Part shown: piece after piece, positions 26,594 to 35,175 of the stretch
Layout of the letters: each line of letters starts with the position of its first letter
How positions within the stretch are numbered: position 1 is the first letter of the stretch
NCBI GenBank assembly: GCA_036676475.1
Contig: JAKFCU010000032.1
Location: 1-64,000, forward strand
DNA: 64,000 nucleotides
Reading direction: 5' to 3'
Source of the DNA: LC029 sp036676475
GTDB lineage: Bacteria; Bacillota; Bacilli; Aneurinibacillales; RAOX-1
Translations under genes and position numbers: made by a program
Notes under the pieces: model-generated
What the model was told of the DNA's origin: nothing
The model's input: only the letters and a program-made list of their open reading frames with translations
Databases searched by the model: none

Positions 26594-27085
26594 TTATTGA
26601 GCAGGCTTCAAGCTCATCAGATAAGCTACTAAGTTGTTCAATTCTTCGTCACTTAAGTAATCATACGCTGGCATAATTGACCCAGCTACGATACCTGCCG
26701 GATCCTTCAAGTGAGCTAAGTTCCATTCTGCAGTTGTACGTGCGCCTACCCACATTAAATCGGGACCAGTACGATTAGAACCCCAAAGATGAGGCTTATC
26801 ATTTTGGTAATCGGCAGGAGCCGTAACCGGACCAATATTCATAGCCAGATCCGCTTTGACAGGTCTTACGACCTGGGTATGACAGGTATTGCAACCTTGG
26901 CTGATATAAACTTCTCTTCCTAATGCTTCAGGAGATCCTTCCGCATAGGCTCTTGCTTCGGCATTCTTTGAGGTTGCCATCATTTCATCATCATAAAAAG
27001 GCAGTATGATTGTCGCAAACGTCCCCATCATGAACAGAACGAGTGCTGCTATAAATATCCCTAACGCACTTTTTTCCATATCCAC
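26594..27085 (-). CDS. ccoO: cbb3-type oxidase monoheme subunit CcoO
   Basis: 163 residues. N-terminal membrane anchor (about 7-30), then a cytochrome c domain outside the membrane. Motifs are heme site CNTCH near residue 65 followed by TQVVRP, PHLWGSNRTGPDLMWVG, and Met ligand in GSIMPAYDYL, all diagnostic of CcoO/FixO. It passes electrons to CcoN. It is 31 bases after ccoN. It is shorter than proteobacterial CcoO (about 200), as is usual in Bacillales. Confidence 0.93.
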   Translation of the reverse strand: MDMEKSALGIFIAALVLFMMGTFATIILPFYDDEMMATSKNAEARAYAEGSPEALGREVYISQGCNTCHTQVVRPVKADLAMNIGPVTAPADYQNDKPHLWGSNRTGPDLMWVGARTTAEWNLAHLKDPAGIVAGSIMPAYDYLSDEELNNLVAYLMSLKPAQ

Positions 27086-27116
27086 GGCAAAATCCCTCCC
27101 CGTTAAGCTTTTTCTT

Positions 27117-28487
27117 TTATGCTGTTACTGTTTCAGCCTTATCAGCCTTAAATGCTTTCCCCGCTTTTAGCGTCATATAAATATTGTAAGCAAAGAAGAA
27201 CTGAGCGAGAATCATTAAAGTACCACCTACAGCGCGCACGGCTACAAAAGGTCTAACCATGTTCACAGTCTCAATGAATGGAGTTCCTTCCATCCAGGCA
27301 AATCCTTGCATAACCCCTGCAATCCACATACTGAAAGCAAAGACCAAGAATCCTAAAACAGATAAATAGTAGTGCCAGTTTTGTAAAGCTTTGCTGTAAA
27401 TTTCCTTCCCAGACATATGAGGTACAGCGTAGTAAATCATGATGAAACCGATAAAAGAGAAAGCTCCAAATGGTGCCATATGCGCATGTCCAGGTACCCA
27501 GTGTGTGTATTTTACAACCGCACTAACGGACATAAGTGCTTGAAAAGGTCCTTGCAAACAAGCCATTAAATAGAAAATCATGGCCGTAATCAAAAACTTT
27601 AAACTTACATCATCTTGAACCTTGTGCCATTCACCCTTCATCGTCCCTAATACGTTCGCCAACACGGTCCAAACTGGAATAATCAAAAGAATCGAAGGAA
27701 TAATTCCAGCCTTCATGAGCCACAAAGGAATAGGACTATTAACCAAGTGGTGTGGTCCGTTCCAAACATAGAACGTACCGATGGTCCAGAATCCAATCAA
27801 AGATAATTTATGACTATACAAAGGCTTTCCAGTCAACTTAGGAAGTAGATAGTACATCGTACCAATCCCTACCGTTGTAAACCAAAGACCTAATACGTTA
27901 TGACCATAGAACCAGTTCATGTTAGCTTGAATCGCTCCCCCTACAAGCGGAGCAGGCACATTCCCAACAATCCAAACCCCTGGCAACCAAATCAATGAAC
28001 CAACAAAGTACCAAATACTTACATATAATTGCTTTTCATTACGATTTTTGATGGTCATGAATACATTGACAGCAACTAATATAGCGAGCAAAGCAACAGC
28101 CAAGTCTAACCAAAGCGGAAGTTCGGCATATTCTACTCCTGATGTACCAAGCCCCGCAGCCAATACGATGACAGCGAGAGTAATACCTGCATTCCATAGT
28201 ACACAGGTGAAGTTACCTAACCGTTCACTCCATAATTTAGTGCGAAGTAATCTCGGAACAATATAAAACATACATCCCACATTAACCATAGATAACCAAG
28301 CCAATAAAATACCATTTGTATGAATGGGACGGACGCGCCCATACGTTAAATATTCAGTTCCTCCTAAAAATTCAGGCCATATTTGTTTCATGGCAACGAC
28401 TAAACCAGCAAGCATGGAAATGAGCAGCCAGAAGATCGCTGTATACCAGAAATTTTTAGCTGCGCTATTTTCTGCATTACTAAACAT
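27117..28487 (-). CDS. ccoN: cbb3-type cytochrome oxidase catalytic subunit CcoN
   Basis: 456 residues, about 12 membrane helices. C-family heme-copper oxidase: low-spin heme His in RPIHTNGILLAW, active-site NWFYGHNVLGLW (CuB His and helix VI region), the CuB His pair in WNGPHHLVNS, and the heme His cluster in YTHWVPGHAHMAPFG. It reduces oxygen to water at low oxygen tension, using cytochrome c. ATG follows GGGGAGG. First gene of ccoN-ccoO-ccoS-ccoP-like. The upstream 280 bases carry a candidate promoter and an inverted repeat. Confidence 0.96.
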   Translation of the reverse strand: MFSNAENSAAKNFWYTAIFWLLISMLAGLVVAMKQIWPEFLGGTEYLTYGRVRPIHTNGILLAWLSMVNVGCMFYIVPRLLRTKLWSERLGNFTCVLWNAGITLAVIVLAAGLGTSGVEYAELPLWLDLAVALLAILVAVNVFMTIKNRNEKQLYVSIWYFVGSLIWLPGVWIVGNVPAPLVGGAIQANMNWFYGHNVLGLWFTTVGIGTMYYLLPKLTGKPLYSHKLSLIGFWTIGTFYVWNGPHHLVNSPIPLWLMKAGIIPSILLIIPVWTVLANVLGTMKGEWHKVQDDVSLKFLITAMIFYLMACLQGPFQALMSVSAVVKYTHWVPGHAHMAPFGAFSFIGFIMIYYAVPHMSGKEIYSKALQNWHYYLSVLGFLVFAFSMWIAGVMQGFAWMEGTPFIETVNMVRPFVAVRAVGGTLMILAQFFFAYNIYMTLKAGKAFKADKAETVTA

Positions 28488-28569
28488 CAGAATACCTCCC
28501 CATTTTTTCGTCTAAGCCTCTCCCCGGTTTCCATCATCCCTTTATACCTTTTAACATCCCTCCACCAGA

Positions 28570-28593
28570 TTAACACCATAACAACAGTGTTAA
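28570..28593. promoter_or_regulatory. Inverted repeat in the ccoN leader
   Basis: TTAACAC-N10-GTGTTAA, perfect 7-bp arms, 83 bases upstream of ccoN. It sits about 45-65 bases downstream of the candidate -10, where a repressor could act as a roadblock. No protein can be named from the motif. Confidence 0.45.
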
Positions 28594-28635
28594 CGTTAAT
28601 AATGTTCATTACTTCACAAACCTATCTACAACTTA

Positions 28636-28663
28636 ATAATAAAACAATTTCCGTGAGAATCAA
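28636..28663 (-). promoter_or_regulatory. Candidate ccoN promoter
   Basis: Minus strand TTGATT (28663-28658), 16-base spacer, TATTAT (28641-28636). The spacing is short by one base and the region is AT-rich, so it is a moderate candidate only. I saw no full FNR palindrome here. Confidence 0.35.
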
Positions 28664-28712
28664 CACATAAAATGTGACAAAAGTGTGATTAAAATGGAAA
28701 TATTTTGTGAAT

Positions 28713-28758
28713 CAAAAAGAAGTTGACTCATCTATACTAAGAGATGAAGACAACTTCT
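28713..28758 (-). terminator. Terminator of the phosphohexomutase-like gene
   Basis: Minus strand AGAAGTTG (28758-28751) pairs with CAACTTCT (28725-28718), with inner CATC/GATG pairing, followed by five U. It insulates the ccoN operon from read-through. Confidence 0.75.
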
Positions 28759-28771
28759 CTACCATGATTTG

Positions 28772-29689
28772 TTACTCATTCTCAACCAACATTTCAAGAA
28801 ATAGTAAAGATTGGAGGATACCATCCTTTGACAATATGTTGACATTTATTGTCCTTGATTTACGCGCAACATATTGTTTGATTAATTTGAATACCTTATT
28901 ACCTGGTATACAGCTTTGCGAATATCGATTAACCCAAGCCCATGACTTCCCCTCAGCATCCCAAGCAATCCCAATGTGTTTCTTATGTTGAACCAACCAT
29001 TTGAGCAGTTCATCTGTAGATGGACTATGCGGAATGGGAACGAGTCCCCCAAACATGCTATGTCTTGTTTGATGAATCTCTTCTATATTTCTTTTCTCAT
29101 TCATACATAATCGAGTGATAATTCCTTGTCCACCGCCATATAACGAATCCACTAAAACACGAAGTGAACTTTGTTTCAGCTTCTCTATTTCAATGGAGTC
29201 TGCCAAAAATACCAGATATTCATCCATCAGCGACACAAGCTGAATGAGACCACCGGAAACGGCTATCTGAAAATCCTTCTTAGCCATTTTCTCGCCTTGA
29301 TTCACACCTTTTTTCCATTTTTCCCAATCTTCTTGACTAAGTACAGTTTCCAAACCCCGGATAAAACGAATTCCATTATATTCTACAGCCCGGGCTCCTC
29401 CTGTAATGAATATTCCCCCTCCACCCTTTCTCCTCTCGATTGCCGTTAATACAGCTCCCCAAGGAACAGGATCCTTAGACAAAACAGTGGGGATATCATG
29501 AGCAGCCAGCACTTCACAAACGGTTCTTGCTGCCAAATCTGACTGAAAACGGGTGTCATAACCAATAACTAGTTCCCCTTGTGTTGAATGAAACCAATCT
29601 TGAATCATAGCATGAGTAGCCAATGCTACCTCATGTAGGGTGAATTCCTCGGCTACACTACCAAAAACTAGTCCATCCTGCCATTGCAT
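28772..29689 (-). CDS. Degenerate phosphohexomutase homologue (probable pseudoenzyme)
   Basis: 305 residues, against about 450-580 for active enzymes. The fold is recognisable: VIGYDTRFQSDLAARTV (usual GRDTR), pVPWGAVLTAI, EYNGIRF, VDSLYGGGQG and MFGGLVPIPH align with phosphomannomutase/phosphoglucomutase domains 1-3. The catalytic phosphoserine motif TASHNP reads TGGARAV, the metal motif DGDADR reads DAEGKSW, the N-terminal GTSGWRG loop is missing, and domain 4 (phosphate binding) is absent. The frame is intact with GAGGTG before the ATG, so it is expressed and maintained, not a random pseudogene. A binding or regulatory role is possible. Confidence 0.75.
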   Translation of the reverse strand: MQWQDGLVFGSVAEEFTLHEVALATHAMIQDWFHSTQGELVIGYDTRFQSDLAARTVCEVLAAHDIPTVLSKDPVPWGAVLTAIERRKGGGGIFITGGARAVEYNGIRFIRGLETVLSQEDWEKWKKGVNQGEKMAKKDFQIAVSGGLIQLVSLMDEYLVFLADSIEIEKLKQSSLRVLVDSLYGGGQGIITRLCMNEKRNIEEIHQTRHSMFGGLVPIPHSPSTDELLKWLVQHKKHIGIAWDAEGKSWAWVNRYSQSCIPGNKVFKLIKQYVARKSRTINVNILSKDGILQSLLFLEMLVENE

Positions 29690-29791
29690 CTTATCAACAC
29701 CTCAACCTATTAAGTAGCAATTCAGAACCTCTAGGCTTTATCCTACATATGATATTGGAAGGACACTCCTCGAAAGGAATGGTGATGGTCT

Positions 29792-29974
29792 ATGAGAGGA
29801 CGATTTCGATACCATCCCACATATCTAAAAATCAAAGCAGGTGCACAACAGGTGATGTTGCCATTGGGAATTTTCCAGCTGATCCGCACCCTGCTTTTCC
29901 CGACATCCTTTGATGTTATCCTGCTCATTATTCTTGTTCTGATCTATGTTGGGATGGAATTCGATTGGTTTTAA
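29792..29974 (+). CDS. Small conserved-looking membrane protein
   Basis: 60 residues; GAAAGGAATGGTGATGG precedes the ATG. A basic N-terminus (MRGRFRYHPTYLKIKAGAQQ) leads to one long hydrophobic stretch or hairpin (about 21-56, with TLLFPTSFDVILLIILVLIY) and an acidic-aromatic end. It is followed at once by a GC-rich hairpin. It lies alone on the plus strand between minus-strand genes, which argues for a real gene. Function unknown. Confidence 0.65.
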   Translation: MRGRFRYHPTYLKIKAGAQQVMLPLGIFQLIRTLLFPTSFDVILLIILVLIYVGMEFDWF

Positions 29975-29980
29975 GTTGAA

Positions 29981-30030
29981 CCCTCCCCCACCTACGAAAA
30001 AACATTCGTGGAGGCGGGGGTCTTCTCGTT
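29981..30030 (+). terminator. GC-rich hairpin terminator
   Basis: CCCCCACCTACGAA pairs with TTCGTGGAGGCGGGGG (few mismatches), followed by TCTTCTCGTT. The stem is strong; the U tract is poor on the plus side. Confidence 0.6.
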
Positions 30031-30123
30031 AGTCATGATAAAAACCTATAGAATAATGAAAGGGAGCAGGATTTCTCCTCTCCCCTTCCTCTCTTTGCAT
30101 ACGGCTTTGAAGCCATTTGCTTT

Positions 30124-30180
30124 CTTACACTTATCGGAAAGTATTATACGCATACAGCTTAGACGCCAGTAGCTTTCTTA
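30124..30180 (-). repeat. 51-bp interspersed repeat, single copy
   Basis: Minus-strand copy with the core TAAGAAAGCTACTGGCGTC. It starts exactly at the TAA stop of the ysxE-like gene (30180-30178), so the repeat supplies the stop codon. A small change (CTAAGCTGTATGCG) distinguishes it from other copies. Confidence 0.85.
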
Positions 30181-31170
30181 TGCCGATGCTTCATTTCGAT
30201 GGTCGATGATTCGCCCTACAAAGGTAGCTAAATCATCCCAATGACGCTGTCTGCGAATATCTTCCACGAGCTGCTCGACCTGCTCATCCGTTAAACTCTG
30301 ACCGGATATATAAACAAGGAAATGATTCCATACCTCTAAAGGCACGACTAACTGAACCAATACATACACCAATTCATGATCTGTCAACTTTCTCTGACTT
30401 TCATAACCTCCAATAAATGCAGAGACTGATGCAAGACTCCAATTACTCTTCTCATAAATTTCACGGAGTATTTGAACTGTGTCCTGATGCATGGCTGCTA
30501 CAGGTTGATTATAGCCACTTATTATATTCCATTCATTTTCCTTTCTTGAAATTTGTTCAAGCGAAAATTGACTGAAGGAGGTTGGGAAATAGGGAATTGA
30601 ATCCTTTACCCCTTCCCATAGCTGATACGCACGCCTAAACCGCTTATACAAAAGAGGAAGATTCGCATAGATCACTTCATCCACTAAAGTTGGATTTTCT
30701 TTCTGTTCAATAGCCGGAATAATTTGCTTAATAGCGGTACTGCCTTTTGAAAAGAAATCTTCATCCACTTCGGTGCTGCTGACAAGTGTTATTCTTTGAT
30801 CCATTCGATCAAGAACCTGGTGAATCCTTGCAAAAATACCACCTGCTTCTCTACACTGCTCTGCCACTTCGGGATTAAGGGCTTCACCCCCTAGATCATC
30901 ACTTAAAACAAAATATTTACCCTGATAACGGATAAATCTCTTTTTATTACTGTTAATCAAAAACCGTTCCACCTGTTCATGACCTTGTGAGAATAATTCT
31001 TCCCGCCATCCATTGGACCATTTCAACAAGTCCACATTCTCCCAAATGGTTAAGATTTTCTTCCCTCTATTGGTATCAATGAGATAGCCTTGATCCATAG
31101 GCTGAACACGTAAAACCTTCAACTTATAAGTAGCAAGCAACTTTTTAAGTTGATCTATGGTCACCTTCAA
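30178..31170 (-). CDS. ysxE: Spore coat kinase-like protein YsxE
   Basis: 330 residues of the CotS/YsxE/YutH family, related to aminoglycoside phosphotransferase/choline kinase folds. Visible parts are an N-terminal lobe (LKVLRVQPMDQGYLIDTNRGKK), a lid segment and a helical C-lobe (LSDDLGGEAL; FARIHQ). The gene follows spoVID by 6 bases, as in B. subtilis. The canonical kinase HGD motif is not evident at the expected place (WNIISGYNQP), so activity is doubtful. In B. subtilis YsxE is a spore protein of unclear function. It is probably mother-cell expressed with spoVID. Confidence 0.78.
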   Translation of the reverse strand: MKVTIDQLKKLLATYKLKVLRVQPMDQGYLIDTNRGKKILTIWENVDLLKWSNGWREELFSQGHEQVERFLINSNKKRFIRYQGKYFVLSDDLGGEALNPEVAEQCREAGGIFARIHQVLDRMDQRITLVSSTEVDEDFFSKGSTAIKQIIPAIEQKENPTLVDEVIYANLPLLYKRFRRAYQLWEGVKDSIPYFPTSFSQFSLEQISRKENEWNIISGYNQPVAAMHQDTVQILREIYEKSNWSLASVSAFIGGYESQRKLTDHELVYVLVQLVVPLEVWNHFLVYISGQSLTDEQVEQLVEDIRRQRHWDDLATFVGRIIDHRNEASA

Positions 31171-31176
31171 GGATGC

Positions 31177-32421
31177 TCACCCCTTTACGGGAATATAAAG
31201 CAATTGACCAGCCGCCACTTGATTTCTAACAGCCTGATTCGCTCTCAATATGAAATCTACGGATAACTGATAGCGTTCAGCCACTTCCTCCAAGGTTTCG
31301 TTCTTCTGAAGGATGCAGATTTTCAGCTTCGTAAACCGTTCCGTGCTACTTTCCATAAAATTAGTCAAATATAGAGCTTCATTCGTTTCTTCCTCACGCT
31401 TTTCTGCTTCTTTATTTTCCATGGATCTTTGGTTGGCCGCCTGTTCTTCTTTCTTCACCTTATTAGTTAAGAAAGAGGCTATTGAAGAGATGGGTTCCTG
31501 ATCCTCTCTCGTGCCTTTATTGGAAATAGCAACCTTAACTTCCTCTTTTAACTCCTCTTCTTCTTCCTCCTCTATGGTTTCAGCTATAACGGACGGTCGT
31601 TCCTGCTCTATCTCTATCTCTTGTGGCCGCGGAAGAACAATCACATTATTATATTCGTCTGGATTTTCTGCTTCTCTTTCTTCCACCTCGACATCTTCAT
31701 GGAAAACCTCCTGGACCTCTTGATTCCCATGAACTTCTAACACAATGGGTTGTTCATCATGTCTTTCAGTTGATTCCTGTTCTTGCCGACTCTTCTGCTG
31801 ATCCTGATCCTCATCCTCTTCCTGACTCAAAGCCTGCTGCTCAACAGCCATCAATCGCTCAGAAATTGTTTCAGGGTCCTGATCTTCACTTGGTTGAGCC
31901 ATATAGACAAATTCAAACTGTTCCTCTACCCTATTTTTTCCTTCCATTTCCTCTTCCTTATCCACTAAACCGTTGATCATTAAACTAGCACTCACTTCAA
32001 TTTGATAAGGAGTTTTTAATTCATAGTCAAATGAATTGATATGAGCATAAACATCATCAACATTCCTTACTTTTTCACGGGGCAAAGATATCCGTACCGG
32101 TATTCGATATTCAAAACGATCTTGACGAGCTAATGGCGAAAAAGGGCCGCGATCCGCTGACAACGGTTCAAACTGCACGGATTCTTCATAGCTTTCTGGA
32201 AGATCACCTGCAGAGTCTAATCTCCCCGCTTCCTGGTTCCCTCTATAGTCTCCAAAAAGATAAAGGCACCCTATAATCTCTATTTGATCCCCAAACTCAC
32301 GACTCTCGATTTGAGGAACCAGTTCCATTTCCTGAATTTCCTCAATCGGTAATTGTTCGTGTGATAAGTGTACGATTTCCTTAATTTCTATTTGAAAGCT
32401 GTCCTGCCCATTTCTAAGCAT
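31177..32421 (-). CDS. spoVID: Spore coat morphogenesis protein SpoVID
   Basis: 414 residues. The N-terminal domain (about 1-160) begins LRNGQDSFQIEIKEIVHLSH, typical of SpoVID and containing the SpoIVA/coat-encasement region. The middle (about 165-355) is very acidic and low complexity (Glu, Gln). The C-terminus (about 365-414) is a LysM domain (CILQKNETLEEVAERYQLSV). SpoVID directs coat proteins around the forespore and its LysM can bind precursors at the spore surface. It is upstream of ysxE and downstream of hemL, as in B. subtilis, but separated from hemL by a terminator, so it likely has its own sporulation promoter. Confidence 0.92.
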   Translation of the reverse strand: MLRNGQDSFQIEIKEIVHLSHEQLPIEEIQEMELVPQIESREFGDQIEIIGCLYLFGDYRGNQEAGRLDSAGDLPESYEESVQFEPLSADRGPFSPLARQDRFEYRIPVRISLPREKVRNVDDVYAHINSFDYELKTPYQIEVSASLMINGLVDKEEEMEGKNRVEEQFEFVYMAQPSEDQDPETISERLMAVEQQALSQEEDEDQDQQKSRQEQESTERHDEQPIVLEVHGNQEVQEVFHEDVEVEEREAENPDEYNNVIVLPRPQEIEIEQERPSVIAETIEEEEEEELKEEVKVAISNKGTREDQEPISSIASFLTNKVKKEEQAANQRSMENKEAEKREEETNEALYLTNFMESSTERFTKLKICILQKNETLEEVAERYQLSVDFILRANQAVRNQVAAGQLLYIPVKG

Positions 32422-32522
32422 AATTCCTATTTCCTCCTTCCCATGTCACCTTCTCCTAAAATATATTGTCCGATAGAAAAAGATAGAACCAGGAATCAGA
32501 AAGGAAGCATATAGATAGAGAA

Positions 32523-32550
32523 AAGGACAAGGCAACTAAGCCTTGTCCTT
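32523..32550 (-). terminator. hemL terminator
   Basis: AAGGACAAGGC and GCCTTGTCCTT form an 11-bp stem with a six-base loop, followed on the minus strand by TTTTC. It ends the hem transcript. Confidence 0.85.
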
Positions 32551-32559
32551 CACAACGTC

Positions 32560-33849
32560 CTATAAATTATTCAATGCTTTGCGGTTAGCAGCAATGGTAA
32601 ATTCGATATCTTCATCCGAATGAGCAGTGGAAAGGAACATTCCCTCGAATTGGGATGGCGGGAGGGAAACTCCTTCTTCCACCATGTTCCTAAAATATTT
32701 TCCGAAGCGATCTAAATCACTTGTCTTTGCCACTTCATAATTAATGACTTGCTGATCGGTGAAGAAAAGACAGACCATCGATCCTACTCGATTAATCGTA
32801 AATGGAATACCAGCTTCCTGGCAGTTTTGACGGATTCCCTCCTCCAAACGAGCCGCCTTCTTCTCTAACTCTTCATAAATTCCAGGCTTCCCGAGCTCTT
32901 GTAAGGTGGTGTATCCCGCTGCCATCGCTAATGGATTTCCGGAAAGAGTTCCCGCCTGATAAATGGGACCAGCAGGAGCAATTTGTTCCATAATTTCACG
33001 CTTACCACCGTATGCCCCCACTGGCAGCCCACCACCAATCACTTTACCCAGTGTGGTTAAATCAGGGGTAATCCCAAATCTTCCTTGTGCACAGCGATAA
33101 TCCACCCGAAAACCTGTCATGACCTCATCTAATATAAGCAACGTACCATATTGCTCCGTAATTTCACGAAGCCCTTCCAAAAATCCTGGAAGTGGAGGAA
33201 CAACTCCCATATTACCCGCTACTGGTTCAACAATGACCGCGGCTAGATCTTCACCAAACTTTTCAAAGGCTACTCTGACACTCTCTAAATCGTTATAAGG
33301 AACGGTAATCGTATGGTTTGCTACGTCACTTGGAACTCCAGGGCTATCCGGGAGGGCAAGGGTGGCTACACCAGATCCAGCCTTAATCAGCAAGCTGTCA
33401 GCATGTCCGTGATAACATCCTTCAAATTTCAAAATCTTATTCCGTTTCGTATATCCCCTTGCCAAACGAAGGGCACTCATGGTAGCCTCTGTTCCAGAAT
33501 TCACCATTCGAACCACTTCCACAGAGGGAACAATGTCTGAAACCAATTTGGCCATATCCGTTTCCAGTTTCGTTGGTGCACCAAAGCTTGTCCCTTTTTC
33601 CGCCATCATTTTTACCGCTTCAATTACGGTTGGGGGACAATGTCCTAAAATTAAGGGGCCCCAGGATAAAACATAGTCTAGATATTCATGTCCATCGGCA
33701 TCATAAATCTTTGAACCCTTTCCAGATTCAATGTATAAAGGGGTCATTCCAACTGAGCGAAAAGCGCGAACAGGGCTGTTTACACCACCGGGTATGTATT
33801 TTTTTGCTTCCTCAAACAAGCTTCGAGATTGCTCATGATTCTTAGCCAT
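32560..33849 (-). CDS. hemL: Glutamate-1-semialdehyde 2,1-aminomutase HemL
   Basis: 429 residues, full length. PLP enzyme making 5-aminolevulinate from glutamate-1-semialdehyde. Motifs are PGGVNSPVRAF near 20, the SGTEATMSALRLAR cofactor phosphate region, the LILDEVMTGFR Asp box and the PLP lysine in TLGKVIGGGLPVGAYGG near 268. It is the last hem gene, 306 bases after hemB, with a repeat pair in the gap. AAGGAGG-like GGAGGATC precedes the ATG. Confidence 0.97.
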   Translation of the reverse strand: MAKNHEQSRSLFEEAKKYIPGGVNSPVRAFRSVGMTPLYIESGKGSKIYDADGHEYLDYVLSWGPLILGHCPPTVIEAVKMMAEKGTSFGAPTKLETDMAKLVSDIVPSVEVVRMVNSGTEATMSALRLARGYTKRNKILKFEGCYHGHADSLLIKAGSGVATLALPDSPGVPSDVANHTITVPYNDLESVRVAFEKFGEDLAAVIVEPVAGNMGVVPPLPGFLEGLREITEQYGTLLILDEVMTGFRVDYRCAQGRFGITPDLTTLGKVIGGGLPVGAYGGKREIMEQIAPAGPIYQAGTLSGNPLAMAAGYTTLQELGKPGIYEELEKKAARLEEGIRQNCQEAGIPFTINRVGSMVCLFFTDQQVINYEVAKTSDLDRFGKYFRNMVEEGVSLPPSQFEGMFLSTAHSDEDIEFTIAANRKALNNL

Positions 33850-33909
33850 GGCAGATCCTCCTTAAGTATGTCGAATATGGAAAGAGTAGGAGATGTCTCC
33901 CTCAACTCT

Positions 33910-34012
33910 AAGAAAGCTACTGGCGTAGCCTTATGCGTATAACACTTGACTGATAAGTGTAAGAAAGCTACTGGCGTAGCCTTATGCGTATAACACTTGA
34001 CTGATAAGTGTA
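33910..34012 (+). repeat. 51-bp interspersed repeat, tandem pair, in the hemB-hemL gap
   Basis: Copies start at 33910 and 33961, again exactly 51 bp apart and nearly identical to each other (GCTACTGGCGTAGCCTTATG core; TAACACTTGACTGATAAGTG end). The rest of the 306-base gap (33850-34155) holds no gene. Being inside the probable hem operon, the repeat would be transcribed and could fold as several small hairpins. Confidence 0.9.
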
Positions 34013-34155
34013 AAGAAAACTTGGTTGGCGCGAAGTCTTTGGCGCAGACAACCTCATTGACTTCCAATGGATCAATAAGGTTATACGGCGGCCTAGTTGC
34101 CCTTATGCAGAGAAGGAAAGTGAAAAAACTTATACTTTCCGATTCGCACAAAAAT

Positions 34156-35127
34156 TTATCCTTGCTGCAACCAGCGAACAGCATCCTTAGCAGAATAAGT
34201 AAGTATCAAATCTGCTCCTGCGCGCTTAAATCCAACTAAAAGCTCAAGCACTACAGCCTTCTCATCAATCCACCCATTGGCAGCTGCCGCTTTAATCATG
34301 GCGTATTCACCGCTAACATTATAGGCTACAACCGGAAGGTTAAAATTATCCCGAACGAGACGAATAATATCCATGTAAGCCATAGCAGGCTTAACCATAA
34401 GGAAGTCTGCACCTTCGGCAGCATCTGAAGCTGCTTCTCTTAACGCCTCCCGCATGTTCGCTGAATCCATCTGATACGTTTTGCGATCTCCAAATTGCGG
34501 AGTGGATTGAGCCGCCTCCCGGAAAGGCCCATAGAACCCGGATGCGTATTTTACGGCATAGGACATAATAGGGATATGGGCAAAGCCAGATTCATCCAAA
34601 CCTTGACGAATCGCAGCGACAAATCCGTCCATCATATTCGATGGGGCAATGATATCGGCACCGGCTTTGGCTTGAGAAACCGCAGTTTTCACCAATAATT
34701 CCAAGCTCGGGTCATTATCTACATCTCCATTATGGATGACCCCGCAATGACCGTGGCTTGTAAATTCGCATAGGCAAGTGTCGGCAATGACCAACAATTG
34801 TGGAGCCCACTCTTTCACTTTGCGAATCGCTTGTTGGACTATCCCTTCCTCATGATAGGCATCACTGCCCACTTCATCCTTATGCTCAGGCACTCCGAAT
34901 AGAATGATAGACTGGATACCTAATGATACTATTTCATCAATTTCATTTTTTAATTGATCCAATGAAAAATGATAAACTCCAGGCATGGAAGAAATCTCTT
35001 TTTTCGTTCCCACTCCTTCTACAACAAAAAGCGGATAGATGAAATCACTTGCTTGTACATGATTTTCCCGAATAAGGCTGCGCATGGCAGAACTGCTGCG
35101 AAGCCGTCGATGCCTATCAAACAACAT
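34156..35127 (-). CDS. hemB: Porphobilinogen synthase (5-aminolevulinate dehydratase) HemB
   Basis: 323 residues. Condenses two 5-aminolevulinate molecules. Zinc-type active site DTCLCEFTSHGHCG is visible near residue 118-131, the first Schiff-base Lys lies in the SYAVKYASGFYGPFR region and the second in MVKPAMAYMDII. It is 48 bases after hemD. The zinc cysteines show it is not the magnesium-only class. Confidence 0.97.
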   Translation of the reverse strand: MLFDRHRRLRSSSAMRSLIRENHVQASDFIYPLFVVEGVGTKKEISSMPGVYHFSLDQLKNEIDEIVSLGIQSIILFGVPEHKDEVGSDAYHEEGIVQQAIRKVKEWAPQLLVIADTCLCEFTSHGHCGVIHNGDVDNDPSLELLVKTAVSQAKAGADIIAPSNMMDGFVAAIRQGLDESGFAHIPIMSYAVKYASGFYGPFREAAQSTPQFGDRKTYQMDSANMREALREAASDAAEGADFLMVKPAMAYMDIIRLVRDNFNLPVVAYNVSGEYAMIKAAAANGWIDEKAVVLELLVGFKRAGADLILTYSAKDAVRWLQQG

Positions 35128-35175
35128 AATCTCTTCTCCTTTTTCAGCGATTAGGAATTTATTAATTTTATCAGA

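Noticed and set aside
28600..28740. FNR or Rex box upstream of ccoN
   Set aside because: TGTGACAAAAGTGTGA is a direct repeat, not the required palindrome, and TTGTGAA-N4-TTCACAA for Rex is not formed.
28772..29689. Functional phosphoglucomutase (pgcA/glmM) call
   Set aside because: Catalytic serine loop, metal-binding loop and C-terminal phosphate-binding domain are all missing or altered.
25855..34012. Tandem 51-bp repeats considered as a CRISPR array
   Set aside because: Only two units per site, no unique spacers between units (they abut directly), and single copies are scattered between ordinary genes. No cas genes are present.
33780..34184. Open frames across the tandem repeats (for example in the hemB-hemL gap and at 25776-25979)
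   Set aside because: The translations merely repeat the repeat-encoded peptide, have no ribosome site, and overlap hem genes antisense.
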